A DNA stretch of 64,000 nt from Phascolarctos cinereus (taxonomy: Eukaryota; Chordata; Mammalia; Diprotodontia; Phascolarctidae), in the NCBI RefSeq assembly GCF_002099425.1, contig NW_018343969.1, forward strand, positions 4,920,001 to 4,984,000, read 5' to 3'. This document shows, piece by piece, positions 56,690 to 64,000 of the stretch (its first letter is position 1; every line of letters starts with the position of its first letter). A model generated the notes under the pieces. It had not been told where the DNA came from. It ran no database searches and saw nothing but the letters and a program-made list of their open reading frames with translations. A program made the translations under genes and the position numbers.

Positions 56690-57110
56690 TGACTTGTTTC
56701 TACAGCCATTAAAAATCAAGCCCTTAATAGTCAGCAGTGGTGATTAAGAAATATTTAAAACTTCAGGACATGATGTTCCCTCTCCAGAATGGGTCCTGCT
56801 TGTAAGCTCATATTGATGGCAGCTATGGAATGACAGAGACTGTTTGTTTAGCAATAGTATTTGGAAGCGGGAGTAATAATTTCACTTACCAAAAATAGTA
56901 GTGCACGTCATCCACTTTTCTTTGGGATGATTCACCAGGGCAAGAGCTGTAGTCTGACTTCATTAAAATGAAATATAGCTATGGCCAGCACTAAAGACCA
57001 TGCCAGAGTTCAGGACCCATGTTTTGCATCTTTGAAAATTGTGTCACAGTTGTGTAAAGGCAAGAGGAAAACTGGTTTGTAAAATAGCTATAAGGAATTC
57101 AATTGCCATT
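56690..57110. other. High-complexity non-repeat block, candidate conserved non-coding element
   Basis: Lies just upstream of the complete L1. Balanced composition, no simple repeat, no family blocks recognised ('gtaagctcatattgatggc', 'agtagtgcacgtcatccac'). Proposed for conservation scoring only. Confidence 0.25.
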
Positions 57111-57134
57111 TTTGATTGAATATATTGGGCATAG

Positions 57135-57971
57135 GACTTCTGCTTCCAGAAGCCAAGATGGCAGAGTGAAAAGGTAGTTGCTGTCACGCTCCCCTATCAA
57201 CCTCTGAAAACCCAGAAAATATCACCCCGGAAAAAAAAAATCCTGGAACACCTGAACTAGAAGAAAGACGGGGAGCAGCCGTGTGGCAGCTCAGCAAATG
57301 GGTCTCCCAGTGCCTGAGCAAAAATAAGGGAGGCAGAACTACAAGGGGTCCCAGGCTGATAAGTACCCTGCAGCATTCATCGGAAAGGAGCTGAAGAAAA
57401 CAACCTATAGGATTCCTAAAGCCCCAGCCTTGCTGATTACAACCCAACAGCAGGTGAGGTGTCAGAGCCCTGCAGCCTCCAATTGTGAAGAAATCCTGAA
57501 GCCCAGGTGGTAGAGCAGGCAAAAACCAACACCTGGAACTCTGAGTGCCTCAGTGGCAGGGGGGGGGAGGCAAAAGCAGTGGAAAGCAGCTCAGAAAACC
57601 ACCAGGACCCTAGGCAATAGACCTCAAAGGAATCTCCTGGTGCATTAGCAGAAATGAGGGAGACAACACTGCAGGGGGCCCCAGGCAGATAAACACCCTG
57701 CAGCACCCATCTAAAAGGAGCTGAAAAAAGCTAAAGGAAAGGAAAAGCAGGCAACCTAGAATTGCCTGAAAGTTCCAGCCTTGCTGATTCCAGCCCAACA
57801 CAAGGTAAGCTGCCAGAAACCTACAGCCTCCAATTGCCAGCATAAGAGGCCCTAGCACACAAAGCCAGTGACCAAGACCTAGGCTCCCAACACAAGAAGC
57901 TTGGGTCAGTACCCTCTGTTCCCCAGCAGGAGAGCTCAATCTCTTTAAAGGCCAGGGAATAAAGAAACACC
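57135..57971 (+). promoter_or_regulatory. L1 5'UTR (internal promoter region)
   Basis: About 840 bp of relatively GC-rich sequence from the TSD to the ORF1 start, with internally repeated blocks. 'ctgcagcattcatcgg'/'ctgcagcacccatcta' and 'agccttgctgatt' each occur twice, at about 57370-57440 and 57690-57790. Partial tandem duplication of UTR units is common in L1 promoters. Promoter activity is known for the family and is not shown here. Confidence 0.7.
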
Positions 57972-58945
57972 ATGAGTAAAAAGAAACATACCATAGATTC
58001 ATATTATGAGAAGAGTGAAGATCAAGACAGAAATTCTGAAGAGGACAACATTGTCAACAAACCCACATCTGCAACAACAAAAGGGAATATGAACTGGTCT
58101 GAAGCCCAAAAAGCCTTCTTAGAAGAGCTCAAGAAGGATTTTAATAGTCAAATGAGAGAGGTAGAAGAGTCCTTCAAAAATACAATTGGCCAATTGGAAA
58201 AAAAATACACTGAAGAAAACAAGTCCCTAAAAACACAATTGGCCAATTGAAGAAGGAAGTACAAAAACTAACAGAAGAAAACAATCTGTTAAAAACTAGA
58301 ATTGGACAAATGGAAACTAATGTCTCTATGAGAGAGCAAGAATCAGTCAAACAGAAACAAAAAATGAAAAAAATAGATGAAAACGTAAAATACCTCATCA
58401 GTAAAACAACCGACCTGGAAAATCGACTCAGGAGAGACAATTTAAAAATTATTGGACTACCTGAAAATCATGATGAAAAAAAGAGCCTGGACAGTATCTT
58501 TCAGGAAATCATAAAGGAAAACTGCCGAAGTCCTAGAACCAGAAGGGAAAATAACCATAGAAAGAATCCACCGATCACCACCTGAAAGAGATCCCAAATT
58601 GACAATGCCAAGGAATATAATAGCAAAATTCCAAAATTACCACATGAAAGAGAAGGTGCTGCAAGCAGCCAGAAAGAAAAATTTAAATATCATGGAATCA
58701 CAGTCAGGATTACACAGGACCTTGCAGCTTCTACATTAAAAGACCAGGGCATGGAACATGATATTCTAAGGCAAAGGAGCTTGGAATGCAGCCAAGGATC
58801 AATTACCCAGCAAAAATGAGCATCATTTTTCAAGGGAGGAGGTGGATATTCAATGAAATAGGAGACTTCCAAACTTTCCTGATAAAAAGACCAGAGCTCA
58901 ACAAAAAATTTGATCTTCAAGTACAGGACTCAAGAAGGACTTAAA
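57972..58945 (+). pseudogene. L1 ORF1 (RNA-binding coiled-coil protein), broken
   Basis: Starts ATG with MSKKKHTIDSYYEKSEDQDR. A coiled coil follows (QKAFLEELKKDFNSQMREVE, QLEKKYTEENKSLKTQLAN), and after a frame change KKEVQKLTEENNLLKTRIGQ. The RRM-linked segment reads NVKYLISKTTDLENRLRRDN, LKIIGLPENHDEKKSLDSIF, QEIIKENC. A second frame change near 58525 precedes the C-terminal part (PPERDP, AARKKN blocks). The frame break at about 58248 and that at about 58525 are plain to see, and more stops follow. The intact family protein binds L1 RNA as a trimer. Confidence 0.85.
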
Positions 58946-59536
58946 AAGGTAAATGGGACAGAAAGATACAATATGTTGTTAATAAGGGGGGGGCTGTTTA
59001 AACCCCTACAAGGGAATATGAGACTTGCAACCCTTGAGAACTGTATTGTTATTACACCTTGTTAAAGGAGTATACATAAAGAGGGTGGATATTAGTTGAC
59101 TTTGATGTAATGATAAAAAAAAATCTAATCAAGTGGGTTAAATGGATCCAAAGAAATGGATCAATCTGATCTTAGAAAATGTACTGAGAAAGGAGGAGGC
59201 AGACAAGGGTAAATTATACTACAGGAAAAGACACAAAATCCTATTACAGCAGAGGGAAAGAAGGGGGGGGAGCATTGTTTGAACCTTACTCTCATCAGAT
59301 TTGGCTCAAGAAGGGCATAATATAATCAGTTAGGTATAGAAATCTAACTTGCCCTATAGGCAGTAGGAGGGAAAAGGGGAAAGAAAAGGGGGGGGAAAGA
59401 AGGGAGGGAAGAAGCAGTAAGACTAAAGGGGAAGAAAAGGGAAGGGAAGGGACTGAAGGAGGCGGTGGTCAAAAGCAAAACACTAGTGAAGGGGGGAAAG
59501 GAAAAAGGAGAAAGAAAAGCATAACGGGGGGGAAGG

Positions 59537-62500
59537 ATGGAGAAAAAGATACAGATAGTAATCATAACTGTGAATGTGAATGGGATGAACTCTCCCATAA
59601 AAGGAAACGGATTGCAGAATGGATTAAAAACCATAATCCTACAATATGTTGTTTACAGGAAACACATTTGAAAAAGAGTGACACATACAGGGTAAAGGTA
59701 AAAGGCTGGAGCAGAATATATTATGCTCAGCTGAAGTAAAAAAAGCAGGGGTAGCAATCCTGATCTCAGACAAAGCAAAAGCAAAAATAGATCTAATCAA
59801 AAGAGATAAGGAAGGAAACTACATCCTGCTAAAAGGCACCATATGAAGTAATATCATTACTAAACATATATGCACCAAATGGTATAGCATCCAAATTCTT
59901 ACAGGAGAAGTTCAGGGAGTTACAGGAAGAAATAGACAGCAAAACTATACTAGTGGGGACCTGAACCTCCCCTCTCTGCACTAGATAAGTCTAACCACAA
60001 AATAAACAAGAAAGAAGTTAAGGAGGTGAATAGAACATTAGAAAACTTAGGTATGATAGACCTCTGGAGAAAACTGAATGGGGATAGAAAGGAATATACT
60101 TTTTTCTCAGCAGTACATGGCACATACACAAAAATTGACCATGTACTAGGGCATAAAAACCTCACAATCCAATGCAGAAAGGCAGAAATATTAAATGCAT
60201 CCTTTTCAGATCATGATGCAATAAAAATTATATGTAATAAAGGGCCATGGAAAGATAGACTAAAAAATAATTGGAAACTAAATAATCTAATCCTAAAAAA
60301 TGATTGGGTCAAACAACAAATCATAGAAACAATCAATAATTTCATTCAAGAGAATGACAATAATGAGACAACATACCAAAACCTATGGGATGCAGCAAAG
60401 CAGTTCTTAGGGGAAGTTTTATATCTCTAAATGCTTACATAAATAAAATAGAAAAAGAGGAGATTAATGAATTGGGCATACAACTAAAAAAACTAGAAAA
60501 AGAACAAATTAAAAATCCTCAACTAAACACCAAATTAGAAATATTGAAAACCAAAGGAAAAATTAAAAAGAAATTAAGAAAACTATTGAACTAATAAATA
60601 AAACTAAGAGCTGGTTTTATGAAAAAACAATAAAATAGATAAACCTTTGGTTAATTTAATTAAAAAAAGAAAGAAGAAAACCAAATTACTAGTATCAAGA
60701 ATGAAAAGGGTGAAGCTACCACCAAGGAAGAGGAAATTAAAACAATAATTAGGAATTATTTTGCCCAACTATATGCCAACAAATTTGACAATCTTAGTGA
60801 AATGGATACATATTTACAAAAATATAAATTGCCCAGATTAACGAAGAGGAAGTAAAATACTTAAATAACCCCATCTCAGAAAAAGAAATTGAACAAGCCA
60901 TTGATGAACTCCCTAGGAAAAAATCTCCAGGGCCAGATGGATTTACATGCGAATTCTATCAAACATTTAAAGAACAATTAATTCCAATACTATATAGACT
61001 ATTTGGGAAAATAGGTGAAGAAGGAGTCTTACCAAATTCTTTTTATGATACAAATATGGTGTTGATACCTAAACCAGGAAGAGTCAAAATAGAGAAAGAA
61101 AATTATAGACCAATTTCTCTAATGAATATAGATGCAAAAATTTTAAACAAAATACTAGCAAGTAGATTGCAGCAACTTATCACAAGAATAATACACTATG
61201 ACCAGGTAGGATTTATACCAGGAATGCAGGGTTGGTTCAATATTAGGAAAACTATCAGCATCATTGAGCATATCAACAACAAAACCAACAGAAACCACAT
61301 GATCATCTCAATAGATGCAGAAAAAGCTTTTGATAAAATACAACACCCATTCCTATTAAAAACACTAGAAAGCATAGGTATAAATGGAGTCTTCCTTAAA
61401 ATAATAAATAGCATTATCTAAAACCTTCAGCAAGCATTATATGTAATGGGGACAATTTCCAAGATCGGGGGTGAAACAAGGATGTCCATTATCACCACTG
61501 TTATTCAATATTGTACTGGAAACCTTAGCTTTAGCAATAAGAGAAGAAAAAGAAATTGAAGGCATTAGAATAGGCAAAGAAGAAACAAAGCTATCACTCT
61601 TTGCAGATGACATGATGATATACTTAGAGAATCCTAGAGAATCAAGTAAAAAACTACTTGAAATAATAAACAACTTTAGCAAAGTTGCAGGCTATAAAAT
61701 AAACCCACATAAATCATCAGCATTTCTATATATTACCAACAAAGCCCAACAGCAAGAGATAGAAAGAGAAATCCCATTTAAACTTACTGTAGACATTATA
61801 AAATATTTAGGAGTCTACCTCCAAACAAACCCAGGAACTCTATGAACACAATTACAAAACACTTTTCACACAAATAAAATCAGATCTAAATAATTGGAAA
61901 AATCAGTTGCTCATGGGTAGGCCGAGCTAATATAATAAAAATGACAATACCTAAGCTAATTTACTTATTCAGTGCCATACCAATCAAACTACCAAAAATT
62001 ATTTTATAGAGTTAGAAAAAATAATAACAAGATTCATTTGGAAAAACAAAAGGTCCAGAATATCAAAGGAACTAATGAAAAGAAATGCAGGGGAAGGTGG
62101 CCTAGCAATTCCAGATCTTAAATTGTATTATAAAGCAGCAATCATCAAAACTGCTTGGTACTGGCTAAGAAATAGGGAGGGATCAGTGGAATAGGTTAAA
62201 TATGCAAGACACAGTAGTCAATGACTATAGTAATCTATTATTTGATAAACCCAAAGACCCCAGCTTCTGGGATAAGAACCCACTCTTTGAAAAAAACTGT
62301 TGGGAAAACTGGAAAAGAGTATGGCAGAAACTAGGCATAGACCCAAATCTCACACCATATACCCAAAATTTAAAGTAAAATGGTCATGACTTAGATATAA
62401 AGGCTGATACCATAAGTAAACTGGGAGAACAAGGAATAGTTTACCTATCAGATCTATGGAGAACAGAAGAATTCATGACCAAACAGGAGATAGAGAACAT

Positions 62501-63320
62501 TATGAAAAGCAAAATGGATAATTTTGATTACATTAAATTGAAAAGTTTTTGCACAAACAAAGCCAATGCAACTAAGATTAGAAGGAAGGTAGAAAATTGG
62601 GAAAGAATTTTTACAACCAGTCTCTCTGATAAAGGCCTCATTTCTAAAATTATAGAGAATTAAGACAAATTTATAAGAACACAAGCCATTCCCCAATTGA
62701 TAAATGGTCAAATGATATGAACAGACAGTTCTCAGATGAAGAATTAAAGCCATCTATAGTCATATGAAAAAATGCTCTAAATTATTATTGATTAGAGAAA
62801 TGCAAATCAAAACAACTCTGAGGTACCACATCACACCTATCAGATTGGCCAACATGACAAAACAGGAAAATGATAAATGTTGGAGAAGATGTGGGAAAAT
62901 TGGAACACTAATACATTGTTGGTGGAGTTGTGAAATGATCCAACCATTTTGGAGAACAATTTGGAACTATGCCCAAAGGGCTACAAAATGTGCATACCCT
63001 TTGATCCAGCAATAGCACTTCTAGGGCTATATCCCAAAGAGATCAAACAAATGGGAAAAGGACCCACATGTACAAAAATATTCATAGCAGCTCTTTTTGT
63101 GGTGGCAAAGAATTGGAAATTGAGAGGATGCCCATCAATTGGGGAATGGCTGAGCAAGTTGTGGTATATGAATGTAATGGAATACTATTGTGCTATAAGA
63201 AATGATGAACAGGCTGACTTCAGAAAAAACTGGAAAGACTTATATGGTCTGATGCTGAGTGAAGTGAGCAGAACCAAGAGGACTTTGTACACAATAACAG
63301 CCACGTTATGTGATGAATAA
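59537..63320 (+). pseudogene. L1 ORF2 (endonuclease/reverse transcriptase), broken
   Basis: Endonuclease blocks: MEKKIQIVIITVNVNGMNSP at the start, CCLQETHLKKS (catalytic Glu region), GDLNLPS, then KIDHVLG and SDHDAIK (catalytic Asp-His). RT blocks: [97 protein letters not shown] (FADD catalytic box), KYLGVYL. C-terminal blocks: [60 protein letters not shown]. At least several frameshifts or stops, for instance near 59600, 60420, 61420 and 61845. Confidence 0.9.
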
Positions 63321-63696
63321 TATTGTTAAACTGAACCCTTCTCAGCATTATGAGGATCTAAGACATCCCCAGAATCCTCGGGGTGGAAAATGCTGTCCAC
63401 ATCCAAAGAAAGAACTGTGGAAGTCCAATCGCCATCACTTATTTTTACCTTCTGTTGAGTTTTGTTTCATCTTTCTGATGATTCCTCCTATTGGTTTTAA
63501 TTTTTACTTACAACTTCACTAATGTGAAAATATGTTTAATGGGTATGTAAATGTAAAGCCTATATCAGATTGTGCACCATCTTTGGGAGGTTGGGGGGGA
63601 GGAAGGGGGAGAAAAATTTTCAACTCTAAAGCATGTGGAAGTGATTGTTGATAAATCAAAATAAATTAATAAAAATGTTTAAAAAGGGGGAAAAAA
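63321..63696 (+). other. L1 3'UTR and A-rich tail
   Basis: Holds 'ctctaaagcatgtggaagtg' and a G-rich run at 63585-63612 ('ggaggttggggggga'), as usual for L1 3'UTRs. It ends 'ataaattaataaaaatg' and an A/G-rich tail before the TSD. Confidence 0.8.
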
Positions 63697-63797
63697 GAAT
63701 ATATTGTGCGTAGTATTGAACCCACAAAGTTTCATTTTTTACTTAGCAATTTTTAAGGATGTATATACAAATTTTTTTCTGAATTCGTCATTAGTAG

Positions 63798-63800
<3 letters not shown>

Positions 63801-63840
<40 letters not shown>

Positions 63841-63847
63841 GTGTGTT
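63801..63847. repeat. (TG)n microsatellite
   Basis: About 20 uninterrupted TG units, then a broken run to about 63855. Confidence 0.95.
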
Positions 63848-63954
63848 ATGTGTGCATGTATAACCAGGTCATGACTAGCTAATAATCTGCTGCAAGGAAA
63901 ACAATTTAGAAGGTCATGAATTATCTTTTGTTTGGACTTCAAAAGAAAAAGCTC

Positions 63955-64000
63955 AGGACAGCTAGGTGGCACAGCGGATAGAGCACTGACTCTGGAGTCA
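63955..64000 (+). mobile_element. tRNA-SINE head, cut by the window end
   Basis: 'gacagctaggtggcacagcg' and 'agagcactgactctggagtc' are the first 45 bases of the tRNA-like SINE head (compare 44634-44680). Whether it is the short or MAR1-like type cannot be seen. Confidence 0.85.

Larger units (their letters stand above)
57135..63696 (+). mobile_element. Complete-length L1 LINE with 17-bp TSD
   Basis: A 6,562-bp element with 5'UTR ('agccaagatggcagagtg' near its start), ORF1, a 0.6-kb purine-rich inter-ORF region, ORF2 and a 3'UTR ending in an A-rich tail. It is bounded by 'gaatatattgggcatag' (57118-57134) and 'gaatatattgtgcgtag' (63697-63713), differing at two of 17 bases. It is the only L1 here with both ORFs represented. 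Both ORFs carry several frameshifts or stops, so it cannot move by itself. It is the reference against which the other L1 pieces were matched. Confidence 0.95.

Noticed and set aside
57184-58002. Minus-strand open frames of 89-130 codons
   Set aside because: Antisense to the L1 5'UTR; the higher GC there lengthens chance frames.
1-64000. CRISPR array, bacterial-type operon or phage features
   Set aside because: The window is mammalian in composition and repeat content; the regularly spaced repeats are microsatellites without spacers.

Overview
This window looks like non-coding nuclear DNA from a marsupial (metatherian mammal). It is AT-rich, CpG-poor, and packed with transposable elements of types characteristic of marsupials. 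These are tRNA-derived SINEs with the 'agttggacataactaaacaacaac' type of tail, L1s whose 5' ends carry a 'ccaagatggc' motif, abundant L2, L3/CR1 and MIR relics, and BovB-type RTE fragments. I cannot assign a species. Repeat family names are given from memory of the sequence families and need a RepeatMasker run to fix subfamilies. I see no intact protein-coding gene, no tRNA or rRNA gene and no CRISPR array. The long open frames are repeat-derived, low-complexity or antisense.

Layout. 0-7 kb: MIR-type SINEs, a 5'-half L1 on the minus strand, a GA/GGAA microsatellite and two copies of one hAT-like MITE. 7-11.4 kb: L2 LINE territory, with two direct copies of one reverse-transcriptase segment and a recognisable YADD box. 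11.8-20 kb: an old L3/CR1 LINE broken by a 2.3-kb L1, then a second L3 interrupted by a truncated L1 with target-site duplications (TSDs). 21.3-24.5 kb: a 2.97-kb L1-derived element with 5'UTR, ORF1 and 3'UTR but no ORF2 (HAL1-like), sitting inside a MIR-like SINE with an 11-bp TSD. 25.6-27.4 kb: a processed pseudogene of CDK5 inserted in another MIR-like SINE, which later received a young-type SINE. 28-36 kb: SINEs, a probable solo retroviral LTR fossil, an L2 interrupted by an RTE, more MIRs, and an unexplained direct repeat pair. 37-56 kb: sparse relics (L3, L2, RTE, several 3'-end L1s), microsatellites, a 56-bp palindrome, and one SINE with a perfect 13-bp TSD. 57.1-63.7 kb: a complete-length (6.56 kb) plus-strand L1 flanked by 17-bp TSDs, with ORF1 and ORF2 both disrupted. 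The window ends inside another SINE.

The sequence reads as a layered record of retrotransposition. L2, L3 and MIR form the oldest layer. Marsupial L1, RTE and the tRNA-SINEs cut into it. The CDK5 retrocopy shows L1-type machinery acting on a host mRNA. Two likely SINE-LINE partnerships can be read from shared 3' tails: the tRNA-SINE with RTE/BovB, and a MIR-like SINE with L3/CR1. I did not find an undescribed functional system. The most informative loci are the nested CDK5 retrocopy, which seems to keep a piece of intron 1, and the TSD-bounded ORF2-less L1.
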